A stretch of DNA of 12,813 bases from Planctomycetota bacterium. Lineage in GTDB: Bacteria; Planctomycetota; Phycisphaerae; Tepidisphaerales; Tepidisphaeraceae. The stretch covers positions 1 through 12,813 of the forward strand of contig JAEZED010000144.1 in the NCBI GenBank assembly GCA_023417885.1. Direction: 5' to 3'. Positions 1 to 7,538 of the stretch are shown one piece after another. The translations under genes and the position numbers were made by a program. The stretch's first letter is position 1. Every line of letters begins with the position of its first letter. The notes beneath the pieces are model-generated. The model was not told the origin of the DNA, did not search any database, and was given only the letters and a program-made list of their open reading frames with translations.

Positions 1-104
1 CCGATGACCGGGGCACGACGCGCACAAGCCGGGGCGCGCGCCCGGGAGCGCTCGGCGTCGGGCGATCAAGCCTTTCATCCACGTTTTCCGCTCGTGCAGG
101 GCAC

Positions 105-136
105 AATTCCCGGACGTCGCACTGCTCACGGGAATT
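105..136. repeat. Short inverted repeat downstream of pyrF
   Basis: An 8-bp perfect inverted repeat (AATTCCCG at 105-112 and CGGGAATT at 129-136) encloses a 16-nt loop. It lies about 110 nt past the pyrF stop. It has no clear T-tract on the minus side, so it is only a weak terminator or operator candidate. The remainder of positions 1-247 shows no gene I can support; the open frames there are low-complexity readings of G+C-rich DNA. Confidence 0.3.
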
Positions 137-247
137 TTGCTCCGGGTTGGGAGGCAAGGGGCCAGGCGTCGCTCCGGGAGTGCCCTACCGGGGCGCAGCG
201 GGCTCGACGGCGACCGCTGGCTCCTCTCGCAATCCGAACATTTCCCG

Positions 248-1177
248 TCAGCCGGCCTGCGAAACGCCCGTCACGCGCTGGAGCGCTTCCTTCATCTCCC
301 GCGCGGCGCGGGCGATGGCGGACTTCCAGTCCTCGCCGGGCTCCGGCGTCGGGTAGAGCACGCTGCGGCTGGCGCTGACGATGGCGCCGTGGCCGGCCTC
401 GTCGAAGGCGGCGCGCGTCATCTCCGCCGTGGCGCCCTGCGTTCCGTAGCCGGGAAGCAGGAAGACCGAGCGCGGCAGCCGCCTGCGGAGCGAGGTCATC
501 GTGTGCCCCTGCGTCGCCCCCACCACCGCGCCCAGGGCGCTGTAGCCGCGCTCCCCGACGTGCTGCTGCGCCAGGTCGTTCAGCCGGTCCGCCAGCGCCT
601 CGCTCCAGGTCCGGCCGTCGGCGAGCGCGACATCCTGGAGATCGGCGCTGCCCGGGTTGCTCGTGCGGACGAGGACGAAGAGCCCCTTGCCATGCCGCTG
701 CGCCGCCTGGGCGAACGGCTCGAGCGTGTCGAGGCCGAGCATGGGGTTGACGGTGATGGCGTCGGGCGTGGCGGCGTCGGCAGCGCCGTCGCCGGTGATC
801 GGGGCCAGATGCGCCGCGGCGTACGCCTCGCTCGTGGCGCCGATGTCGCCGCGCTTCACATCGCCGATGACGAGCAGACCCTTGGCCCGCGCCTCCGCGA
901 TGAGGGAGAAGTAAGCCTCGACGCCCTCGGCGTGGTACTGCTCGAAGTAAGCCGACTGGAACTTCACGCAGCAGGCATGCTCCGCCGTCGCGTCGAGCAC
1001 GCCGATGACGAACTTGTAGAAGGCGTCGATCACCTGGCGCGGCGAGGCGCCGGCACGGCGCTCGGCCGGCCCGGCGACGGCGTCGGGAAGCATCGCGAAG
1101 TTCGGGTCTATCCCGACACACACGCACGACCGCTTGTCATCGATCGCGCCCAGCAGTTGGTCAGAGAAGTTGGCCAC
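248..1177 (-). CDS. pyrF: Orotidine 5'-phosphate decarboxylase, type 2
   Basis: Decarboxylates OMP to UMP, the last step of de novo pyrimidine synthesis, in the cytoplasm. The 309-aa protein is in the range of the longer type 2 PyrF subfamily. Seen: an N-terminal strand with VCVGIDP (19-25), the substrate-proximal VKFQ (71-74), and the catalytic DxKxxD array as GDVKRGDI with D106, K108 and D111. The segment ITVNPMLGLDTLEPF and a late PGYGTQGA phosphate-binding loop also fit the subfamily. The start is GTG at 1177. It has no Shine-Dalgarno, and its upstream sequence is the left arm of an inverted-repeat element, so the native leader may have been replaced. The N-terminus has the length expected for the family, so GTG is probably the real start. 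No operon partner is close by; the prolyl oligopeptidase upstream is separated by the repeat element. Identity is secure from the catalytic motif. Confidence 0.95.
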   Translation of the reverse strand: MANFSDQLLGAIDDKRSCVCVGIDPNFAMLPDAVAGPAERRAGASPRQVIDAFYKFVIGVLDATAEHACCVKFQSAYFEQYHAEGVEAYFSLIAEARAKGLLVIGDVKRGDIGATSEAYAAAHLAPITGDGAADAATPDAITVNPMLGLDTLEPFAQAAQRHGKGLFVLVRTSNPGSADLQDVALADGRTWSEALADRLNDLAQQHVGERGYSALGAVVGATQGHTMTSLRRRLPRSVFLLPGYGTQGATAEMTRAAFDEAGHGAIVSASRSVLYPTPEPGEDWKSAIARAAREMKEALQRVTGVSQAG

Positions 1178-1342
1178 GGATGAACACAGATTAGCACAGA
1201 TGGCGGAGAAGGATCATTCCGGGGCAGTTGTCCATCACCCTCAGGCGAGCCTCATGCGGATCCGGAAACCAGCCCAGCGAATGACCTCGACCATGCGCCA
1301 CCACTCCCCCCTAATCCGTGTGCATCTGTGTTCATCTGTGGC
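1173..1342. repeat. Inverted-repeat element built of 10-bp CACRGAT-type units
   Basis: The left arm (1173-1204) is three tandem 10-mers, CACGGATGAA, CACAGATTAG and CACAGATGGC, at 1175-1204, preceded by GC. The right arm (1311-1342) read on the minus strand is CACAGATGAA, CACAGATGCA and CACGGATTAG, again preceded by GC. The outer 19 bp of the arms match at 18 positions. The 106-bp core shows no ORF or strong structure. The element fills the gap between the prolyl oligopeptidase stop and the pyrF start, and its left edge supplies the pyrF GTG codon. I recall similar CACAGATGAA-type repeats between genes in Planctomycetota-like and other environmental genomes, but could not check. It could be a MITE-like non-autonomous element, a REP-like bidirectional transcript end, or a DNA-binding array. 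Confidence 0.75.
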
Positions 1343-1348
1343 TGACTC

Positions 1349-3547
1349 CTACTTCTCCTGCCAATCCATATCCAGCGCCCGCACCAGGAAGGCGTAGATG
1401 TCCGCCTGCTCGTCGAGCACCTTGCTGATCGGCTTGCCCGCGCCGTGGCCGCTGCCCACGTCGTGGCGCAGAAGCAGCGGCCAGGTGTCCGGGTTCTTCT
1501 GCTGGAGCGTCGCGACGAACTTGAAGGCGTTGTAGGGCACGACGCGGTCGTCCCCGTCCGCCGTCAGCGTCAGGATCGGCGGGTAGTCGACGCCCTCGCC
1601 GATGTTGTGCAGCGGGCTGTACTCGATGAGCGTCCGGAAGTCGGCCTCGGAGTCGATGGCGTTGCCATACTCCACCGTCCAGAAGCGGCCCGTGCCCCAG
1701 GTGTGGTAGCGCAGCATGTCGATCACCGGGACGTGACAGACGACCGCGCCGTAGAGATCAGGCCGCTGCGTCACCGCCGCCGCAACCAGCAGCCCGCCGT
1801 TGCTGCCGCCTTCGATGGCCAGCTTCTCGGTGCTCGTGTATCCCTCGCTGATGAGATGCTCGGCCGCGGCGTGGAAGTCGTCGAAGACGTTCTGCTTCTT
1901 GTGCAGCATCCCGGCCTCGTGCCATGGCTCGCCATACTCCCCGCCCCCGCGAAGGTTGGCGACGGCGTAGACGCCCCCCTGCTCGAGCCAGGCGGTGTTC
2001 ATGCTGCTGAAGCCGGGCGTGAGGGAGATGTTGAACCCGCCGTATCCGTAGAGGATGGTGGGGTTGCTTCCGTCGAGCTCAATGCCCTTGCGGTGGGTGA
2101 TGAACATCGGGACCTTCGTCCCGTCCTTGCTCGTGTAGAAGACCTGCCTGGTCTCGTAGACCTCCGGGTCGAAACCGGGCGGGCTCACCTCCGCCCACTT
2201 CGTCGTCCGCCCGCTCGCCAGGTCGTGGTGGAATGGCGTGGCGGGGTAGGTGTAGCCGGTGAAGCTGAAGTAGATGTCGTCGTGCTCCTCGTCGGCGGTG
2301 ATGCCCCCGACGCTGCCGATCGTGGGGAGCTCGATCGTCTTCGGGTCGCTGCCGTCCAGTGCGTAGTGCTTCAGGACGCTGCGGGCATCCTGCATGTACT
2401 CGGCGACGTAGCGCGACTTCGCCCGCTGCACACTGTTCAGGATCGTCCCTTCCTCCTCGGGCTCGGGGATGATCGTGTCCCAGTGCTCCGGCTCGGGCTG
2501 GGAGAGGTCGATCCTCACGAGGCGGAAGCGCGGGGCGTCGCGGTCGGTCAGGACAACGAGCGTGCCGTCCGCCGGGTCGTCGATCACCTGGTACTGCGCC
2601 TCCTCCGGCTGGAAGAGTTGCGTGAAGCCGTCCGTCGCCGCCGGATCGTCGCCGACGGGGCGATAGAGGATGCCCGCGCGGCTGTCCGTCCCGCGGCTGG
2701 CGTAGACGACGAGGTAGCGGTCGTGCGGCGTGACCCAGGGGTAGAAGCTCAGCTCCGGGTCGTCGGGGTAGGCGTAGACCTGCGCGTCCTCCGACTGCTC
2801 CGTGCCGAGCGCGTGCCAGAAGACCTTGTTGTTCAGCCGCTCGGCCTCGGGAGGGACGGTGCCGGGCGTCGGGTACTGGTTGTACCAGAAGCCGGTGCCC
2901 TCCGGATGCCAGGCGGTGCCGGCGAAGCGCATGTTCGTGAGCGTCTCCGGGTAGAGCTCGCCGAGATTCTCGCCGAGGCGCATGATCTTCATCTCGCGCT
3001 GGTCGCTCCCGCCGACACTGACGCCGAAGATCATCTTCTCGGCGTCGTGGCTGACGCTCGTGCCGGCGAGCGCGACGGTGCCGTCGTCGCTCCAGGTGTT
3101 GGGGTCGATGAGCAGCACCTCCTCGTCAGAGCCCTGCCGCTTCATGTAGAGCACGCTCTGGTTCTGGAGGCCGGTGTTGCGGCTGTAGAAGAGCCGGTCC
3201 TTCTCGCGGCCGGGGCTGCTGACGCGCGGGTAGTCGATCAACTCCTCCAGCCGGGCGCGGATGGCGCTGCGCTCAGGAACGTTCACGTAGGCGCGCGTCA
3301 GCTCGTTCTGCTTCTCGATAAAGGCGTGGGTGTCCGGGTCGGCCAGGTCCTCGAGCCAGCGGAACGGGTCGGCGATCTTCGTGCCGTGGTAGTCCTCCAC
3401 CACGTCGCTCGTCTTCAGCTTCGGATACTCCGGTTGTGTCGCAGGCGGCTCGTCCTGCATCCCGCCGAGGACGAGCGAGCCGGAGAGCAGCACGCCGGAA
3501 AGGGAGATCGCCGAGGCGCGCAGGTACGAGGAGCTCGAATGCTTCAT
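1349..3547 (-). CDS. Prolyl oligopeptidase family serine peptidase (S9A), secreted
   Basis: Cleaves short peptides after proline. The family has a seven-blade propeller that gates an alpha/beta-hydrolase domain. From the ATG at 3547 the protein has 732 aa, typical for S9A. Residues 1-30 form a signal peptide (KH start, then a hydrophobic run) without a lipobox, so export to the periplasm is inferred. Seen: the S9 N-terminal signature YHGTKIADPFRWLED (about 54-68), a propeller from about 75 to 445, and a catalytic domain with GGSNGG (Ser582), TADGDDRVVP (Asp667) and GSGHGAGKP (His701). The YGYGGFN and NLRGGGEYG segments are family-typical. An upstream in-frame ATG at 3556 would add three residues, but it overlaps a TAATAT -10-like hexamer (3555-3560). 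That hexamer sits 7 nt before the 3547 ATG, so I prefer 3547 and a leaderless mRNA. It is divergent from the amidohydrolase gene. Confidence 0.95.
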   Translation of the reverse strand: MKHSSSSYLRASAISLSGVLLSGSLVLGGMQDEPPATQPEYPKLKTSDVVEDYHGTKIADPFRWLEDLADPDTHAFIEKQNELTRAYVNVPERSAIRARLEELIDYPRVSSPGREKDRLFYSRNTGLQNQSVLYMKRQGSDEEVLLIDPNTWSDDGTVALAGTSVSHDAEKMIFGVSVGGSDQREMKIMRLGENLGELYPETLTNMRFAGTAWHPEGTGFWYNQYPTPGTVPPEAERLNNKVFWHALGTEQSEDAQVYAYPDDPELSFYPWVTPHDRYLVVYASRGTDSRAGILYRPVGDDPAATDGFTQLFQPEEAQYQVIDDPADGTLVVLTDRDAPRFRLVRIDLSQPEPEHWDTIIPEPEEEGTILNSVQRAKSRYVAEYMQDARSVLKHYALDGSDPKTIELPTIGSVGGITADEEHDDIYFSFTGYTYPATPFHHDLASGRTTKWAEVSPPGFDPEVYETRQVFYTSKDGTKVPMFITHRKGIELDGSNPTILYGYGGFNISLTPGFSSMNTAWLEQGGVYAVANLRGGGEYGEPWHEAGMLHKKQNVFDDFHAAAEHLISEGYTSTEKLAIEGGSNGGLLVAAAVTQRPDLYGAVVCHVPVIDMLRYHTWGTGRFWTVEYGNAIDSEADFRTLIEYSPLHNIGEGVDYPPILTLTADGDDRVVPYNAFKFVATLQQKNPDTWPLLLRHDVGSGHGAGKPISKVLDEQADIYAFLVRALDMDWQEK

Positions 3548-3554
3548 GGCCCAC

Positions 3555-3560
3555 ATATTA
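3555..3560 (-). promoter_or_regulatory. -10-like hexamer for leaderless prolyl oligopeptidase mRNA
   Basis: TAATAT on the minus strand ends exactly 7 nt before the ATG at 3547, which would place transcription initiation at or one base before the start codon. No Shine-Dalgarno is present. A TTGACT lies only 12 nt upstream of the hexamer, too close for a normal -35, so the promoter may rely mainly on the -10. Confidence 0.5.
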
Positions 3561-3687
3561 GCGTCCGGGCAGAGTCAACGCCGCTCCCCGGGCGGTTGTC
3601 GAACGCCCGGCATGCACCCCGGCCAGGCGGTGTCAACGGGCATTTTGAGGCGACGTTTGCGCGGCGGACGGTTACGGGCGTTGCGCT

Positions 3688-3693
3688 TATATT
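3688..3693 (+). promoter_or_regulatory. -10-like hexamer for leaderless amidohydrolase-cassette mRNA
   Basis: TATATT ends 7 nt before the GTG at 3701, the same geometry as the divergent promoter on the other strand. There is no Shine-Dalgarno before the GTG and no convincing -35 at 16-18 nt. A leaderless transcript starting at about 3700-3701 would carry the whole plus-strand cassette. Confidence 0.5.
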
Positions 3694-3700
3694 CGCCCGT

Positions 3701-4492
3701 GTGGACCGCCAAACCGACGCCGCCCGGATCACCGCCGGCGATTCCCCGCTTATTGCCGCCGCCATTCATGATGGGCACGCGCTGCGCTCCGAGATCGCCC
3801 GGCTCATCGCCCTGAGCGAATCGGATCGGCTGCGCGAGGAAGACCCTTTCACCGCGCGTTGGGCGGAAATCGCCCAGACCCGCATCGTCGGCGAGCGCTC
3901 GCGCTTCGAGGTGGACCTCAACCGCCCGCGCGACGGTGCGGTCTACCTCACGCCGGAGCAGGCGTGGTCGCTGGAGGTCTGGAAGGAGCCGCTTCCGCCG
4001 GAGGTCATCGACCGCTCGCTGGCGATGCACGACGCCTTCTATGACGAGCTGCGCCAGCTCCTCGACGGGATCGTAGAGAAGCACGGCCGCTTCGTCGTCT
4101 ATGACATCCACTCCTACAACCACCGGCGCGATGGCCCGCACGCCGAGCCGGCGGCGGCGGCGCGCAATCCCGAGATCAACGTCGGCACGAGCAACATGCC
4201 GCCCGGGCGGTGGGATGCGCTGGTTGCGCGCTTCGTCGCCGACATGGCCCGCGGCGACCCGGAGCGCGACCGGCCGTTCGACGTGCGCGTGGACGTGAAG
4301 TTCAAGGGCGGCTTCTTCTCCCGCTGGGTCCACGAGAACTATCCCGACACCGGCTGCTCGCTGGCGATCGAGATGAAGAAGTTCTTCATGGACGAGTGGA
4401 CGGGCGAGCCGTTCGAGACCGAGATCCGCTCCGTCCGCCGCGCGCTGGAGGCGACGGTGCCCGGCGTGCTCGAGGAGCTGTTCAGCGCCTGA
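3701..4492 (+). CDS. N-formylglutamate amidohydrolase family hydrolase
   Basis: A 263-aa member of the N-formylglutamate amidohydrolase (PF05013) family, zinc-dependent amidohydrolases related in fold to carboxypeptidases; classical members release formate from N-formyl-L-glutamate in histidine breakdown. Seen: IHDGHALR (H23, H26), EVDLNRPR (D72, N74, R75), VVYDIHSY (D135, H137) and a late FKGGFFSRWVHENYP segment, matching the family's conserved blocks. No other hut genes are nearby, so the histidine-degradation role should not be assumed. The open frame extends far upstream antisense to the peptidase gene, but family homology begins near 3701, where GTG follows a TATATT at 7 nt. The next gene starts 6 nt after the stop, which implies co-transcription. 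As first gene of the cassette it probably hydrolyses an N-acyl or amide bond in the substrate shared with the DUF1704 and ATP-grasp proteins; that role is inferred. Confidence 0.85.
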   Translation: MDRQTDAARITAGDSPLIAAAIHDGHALRSEIARLIALSESDRLREEDPFTARWAEIAQTRIVGERSRFEVDLNRPRDGAVYLTPEQAWSLEVWKEPLPPEVIDRSLAMHDAFYDELRQLLDGIVEKHGRFVVYDIHSYNHRRDGPHAEPAAAARNPEINVGTSNMPPGRWDALVARFVADMARGDPERDRPFDVRVDVKFKGGFFSRWVHENYPDTGCSLAIEMKKFFMDEWTGEPFETEIRSVRRALEATVPGVLEELFSA

Positions 4493-4498
4493 ACGCCC

Positions 4499-6406
4499 AT
4501 GGCCGAGCTCGACGACACCCTCATCCGGGCCATCGCGCAGCGGCTGCGCGAGGGACGGCGCGTTCACCGCTCGCTCGGAAAGCGCGGGCGCATCAGCATC
4601 GACCGGCCGGTGCCGGCCCTGTTTGTCTATCGCCCCCCCGGCGATCGCCCGGACGAGGGGACGCGCCGCCTCGTCGCCGGCCAGGGCTCCTATCTCGTCG
4701 CCGACGACGATCGTGAAGGCCATCCCCACCTCCAGCGGCTCGTGGAGGAGGTGACCGCCGCCCTGTCGGACGAGTTCCAGGCGATGCTCCTCCTGGAGAT
4801 CTGGTCGGGCCACGAGACGCCGGCGATCGTCGACGGGATGATGGTCGAGCGCCCGTGTTTCCGCATCGTGATGCCGGACGGCGAGTCGGGGCGCGCCACC
4901 GTCGCCGCGATGGCGCGCGCGCTCCGGCGAATGCGTCTCTACGGACGCCGCGTGGCCGTGCGCATCGACCGCGCGGCGGATCCCGTTCCGCCCGGCATGC
5001 CGCCGCTGCTGACGGAGAAGGAGGCCTCGCGGCGGGGGGCGCTGCGCCTGGGGCTGGAGGTTCCGCCGATCTACCACGATCCGCAGACGCACGAGCTCTA
5101 CCCGCAGGTGCTGCGGCGGCTGCATCACCGGCTGGCGCGTGTGCTCCACCAGGCGGCCTACCGCTTCGCGCACCTGGAGACGTCGCACGGCCCGGAGCAC
5201 TATCTCTCGCTGGGCCCGCGCAACCTGCTGCGCAACGTGCGCGAGGCGGACGAGCAGCTCGCAGAGGTGAGCGACGCCTTCAACCTCCTGCTCGCGGTCA
5301 CGCCGCTCAACACCGAGCCCGCGCTCGCGCAGTTCCGCGACGAAGGCTACCGCAAGGCCCCGCAGTTCCATTATCGCCTGCTCAACTTCGACCCCGACGT
5401 CCTGAAGCGCCGGCTCTACGGCATCTCCCTCGAGCTGGTGGAGGACCCCGCCCTGGGCGAACTCCTGCGCGACAAGCGACAGGAGCTGGACCGGCAGATT
5501 ACGCTCCTCCACGATCGCAACACCCCGCGATTCCTCTACGGCAGCCTCCAGCTCTACGGCGGCGTCGAGGATGACCTGTTCGCGGTCGCCGAGGAGATCC
5601 TCGCCGATGCCCCGCGCCCGGGCGCCGCGGGCGGCGATTCGGGAGGCGGCCGCGTCGGTGCGCACGACTTTGCCCGGACCGCCGCGGCGGAGATCGAGCG
5701 GTATCGCCGCGCCTTCCCGGCCGACTTCCCCGCGGGCGTCGAGGTGCGCGACGACGTGCCGGGCCTCCTGGTCTCGCGCGGCAATCTGCTCGTGGCGCAG
5801 AGCCTGTCCGTCCCCGCCAGCCGCGTGGAGGCGCTGATCCACCACGAGATCGGCACGCACATCCTCACCTGGCACAACGCGACGCTCCAGCCGCTCAAGC
5901 TCCTGGCCTCCGGGCTCCCCGGCTACGAGGAACTCCAGGAAGGCACCGCCGTCATGGCGGAGTACCTCGTCAATGGACTGCGCCCGGCACGCCTGCGCCA
6001 ACTTGCCGCGCGGGTGCTTGCCGTGCGGCGGATGATCGGCGGCAGCACGTTCGCCGACGTCTTCGCGGAACTCCACGAGGGGCATGGCCTGGGCGTTTCG
6101 ACCGCCTTCACGACGACGATGCGCGTTTTTCGGGGCGGCGGATTCACGAAGGATGCGGTATACCTCCGCGGCCTGATCTCCCTGCTCGACTACCTGCGCC
6201 ACGACGGCGAGATCGAGCTTCTGTTCCTGGGCAAGGTCAGCCGCCAGGCGCTGCCGATCCTGCGGGAGCTCCGCTGGCGCGAACTGCTTCGCCCGCCCCC
6301 CCTGATGCCGCACTACCTCGAGGCTCCCGGCGCGGCCGATCGCCTCGACCGCCTGCGACGCGGCGCCGGCGTCGCCGACCTGCTCCCCGCGGAGAACACT
6401 TCATGA
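4499..6406 (+). CDS. DUF1704 / QEGLA-motif HExxxH metallopeptidase-like protein
   Basis: A 635-aa protein of the DUF1704 (TIGR02421) family, often annotated as flavohemoglobin expression-modulating QEGLA motif protein. The eukaryotic relative MATCAP/KIAA0895L is a zinc carboxypeptidase that removes the C-terminal tyrosine of alpha-tubulin. Seen: an N-terminal region (1-110) with PALFVYRPP and GSYLVADDD, an internal GPEHYLSLGPRNLLR segment, the metal-site helix HHEIGTHILTWHN (H449, E450, H454; HExxxH) and LQEGTAVMAEYL with candidate third ligand E481. The motif reads QEGTA, with Thr for the usual Leu. No signal peptide or TM is seen, so it is likely cytoplasmic. ATG at 4499 follows the previous stop by 6 nt, and its stop overlaps the next ATG (ATGA, 6403-6406), so it is translationally coupled to the ATP-grasp ligase. 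Family membership is firm; peptidase activity here is inferred from the metal motif. Confidence 0.88.
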   Translation: MAELDDTLIRAIAQRLREGRRVHRSLGKRGRISIDRPVPALFVYRPPGDRPDEGTRRLVAGQGSYLVADDDREGHPHLQRLVEEVTAALSDEFQAMLLLEIWSGHETPAIVDGMMVERPCFRIVMPDGESGRATVAAMARALRRMRLYGRRVAVRIDRAADPVPPGMPPLLTEKEASRRGALRLGLEVPPIYHDPQTHELYPQVLRRLHHRLARVLHQAAYRFAHLETSHGPEHYLSLGPRNLLRNVREADEQLAEVSDAFNLLLAVTPLNTEPALAQFRDEGYRKAPQFHYRLLNFDPDVLKRRLYGISLELVEDPALGELLRDKRQELDRQITLLHDRNTPRFLYGSLQLYGGVEDDLFAVAEEILADAPRPGAAGGDSGGGRVGAHDFARTAAAEIERYRRAFPADFPAGVEVRDDVPGLLVSRGNLLVAQSLSVPASRVEALIHHEIGTHILTWHNATLQPLKLLASGLPGYEELQEGTAVMAEYLVNGLRPARLRQLAARVLAVRRMIGGSTFADVFAELHEGHGLGVSTAFTTTMRVFRGGGFTKDAVYLRGLISLLDYLRHDGEIELLFLGKVSRQALPILRELRWRELLRPPPLMPHYLEAPGAADRLDRLRRGAGVADLLPAENTS

Positions 6407-7446
6407 AGATCGGATTCGCCGTCAACCAGATCGACACCGAGGAGCACGTCTACACGACGACGCGCCTGGCCCTGGCCGCCACCAGTCTCGGGCACGAGGC
6501 GTGGCTCATGGGCGTCGGCGACTTCGCACTGGACCCTGACGGGAAGATCCGCGCCCGCGCTCGCGGGCCATCCAGCGACGGGCACCGCAACACGAAGGCG
6601 TTCCTCGCCGACATCCAGGGCGAGAAGGGGCGCTCCGAGCGCATCAGCGTGAGCGATCTCGACGTGCTGATGCTCCGCAACGACCCGGCGGAGGACTTCG
6701 AGCGGCCCTGGGCACAGACGTCCGGCTTCATCTTCGGCGAACTGGCGACGCAGCACGGCGTGCTGGTCCTGAACGATCCGGAGAGCCTGGCCGACGCGTT
6801 CAACAAGATGTACTTCCAGCACTTCCCCGAGAGCGTGCGCCCGCGGACGCTGATCACGCGGAGCTTGTCGGAGGTCAGGTCATTCGTGAAGAAGGAGAAG
6901 GGGCGGGCCGTGCTCAAGCCGCTCCAAGGCTCGGGCGGGGCCAATGTCTTCGTCATCAAGCCGGGGCAGGAGGCCAATCTCGCACAGATGGTCGATGCGA
7001 TCACGCGCGACGGCTATCTCGTGGCGCAGGAATACCTGCCGGCGGCGAAAGACGGCGACGTCCGCCTGTTCGTCATGAACGGCATGCCGCTGGAGGTGGA
7101 CGGGAAGGTCGCCGCCTTCCGGCGCAAGCCGGCCAAGGGGGAGGCGCGGAGCAACATGAGCGTCGGCGGGCAGGCGGCGCGAGCCGCCCTCGACGACACG
7201 ATGCACCACATCGTGGAGACGGTGCGACCCAAGCTGGTGCAGGACGGGATGTTCCTGGTGGGGCTCGACATCGTTGGCGACAAGCTGATGGAGATCAACG
7301 TCTTCAGCCCCGGCGGCCTCGGCAGCAGCCAGAAGCTCTACGGCGAGAACTTCGCCGCCGCCGTCATCCACGCGATCGAGCGCAAGATCGAATACAAGCG
7401 CCTCTACGGCGGATCGGTTTCCAACAAGCAGCTCGCGATGCTCTAG
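6403..7446 (+). CDS. Glutathione synthetase/RimK-like ATP-grasp ligase
   Basis: A 347-aa ATP-grasp enzyme that should form an amide bond via an acyl-phosphate. Its layout is that of prokaryotic GshB: an N-terminal Rossmann-like region (1-120), LNDPESLADAFNKM (123-136), the nucleotide-binding lysine and glycine loop LKPLQGSGG (K172, 176-179), QEYLPAAKDGDVR (209-221, like the GshB QEYLP block), an R-x-N region near 249-251 with VGG, and the metal-binding MEINVFSPGGLG (E297, N299). GGAG-like SD (GGAG at 6391-6394) lies 8 nt before the ATG, which overlaps the peptidase stop. No gshA is in the window, and the enzyme is paired with a carboxypeptidase-like protein and an amidohydrolase. Classical glutathione synthesis is therefore less likely than ligation of an amino acid or small peptide to an unknown acceptor. 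The ATP-grasp fold is secure; the substrate is unknown. Confidence 0.88.
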   Translation: MKIGFAVNQIDTEEHVYTTTRLALAATSLGHEAWLMGVGDFALDPDGKIRARARGPSSDGHRNTKAFLADIQGEKGRSERISVSDLDVLMLRNDPAEDFERPWAQTSGFIFGELATQHGVLVLNDPESLADAFNKMYFQHFPESVRPRTLITRSLSEVRSFVKKEKGRAVLKPLQGSGGANVFVIKPGQEANLAQMVDAITRDGYLVAQEYLPAAKDGDVRLFVMNGMPLEVDGKVAAFRRKPAKGEARSNMSVGGQAARAALDDTMHHIVETVRPKLVQDGMFLVGLDIVGDKLMEINVFSPGGLGSSQKLYGENFAAAVIHAIERKIEYKRLYGGSVSNKQLAML

Positions 7447-7538
7447 CCCTCCCGCGAGGCACGGAATGTGCAGTGTTCCCGCCGGCAGCGGGCCGCGGGT
7501 AAGACACGGGCGGGATCAGCGCATTGGAGCATCAAGCC

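Noticed and set aside
3574..3638. GTCAACG direct repeats (3574-3580, 3632-3638) as operators in the divergent region
   Set aside because: Seven bases seen twice in G+C-rich DNA is weak, and the spacing does not match helical phasing clearly.
1445..3700. Very long plus-strand open frame antisense to the prolyl oligopeptidase
   Set aside because: It mirrors the codon pattern of a G+C-rich gene, with Arg/Val/Ala-rich low-complexity translation and no domain; only its 3' end (from 3701) is real.
3701..4492. Assigning hutG and a histidine-utilisation role to the amidohydrolase
   Set aside because: No hutH, hutU, hutI or hutF nearby, and the operon partners suggest another substrate.
3575..6313. 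912-codon minus-strand open frame across the amidohydrolase and DUF1704 genes
   Set aside because: Antisense shadow; the plus-strand frames carry clear catalytic motifs and this one shows none.
7478..7492. CCCGC-CGGCA-GCGGG hairpin after the ATP-grasp gene as terminator
   Set aside because: Only a 5-bp stem and no T-tract; not enough to end an operon.
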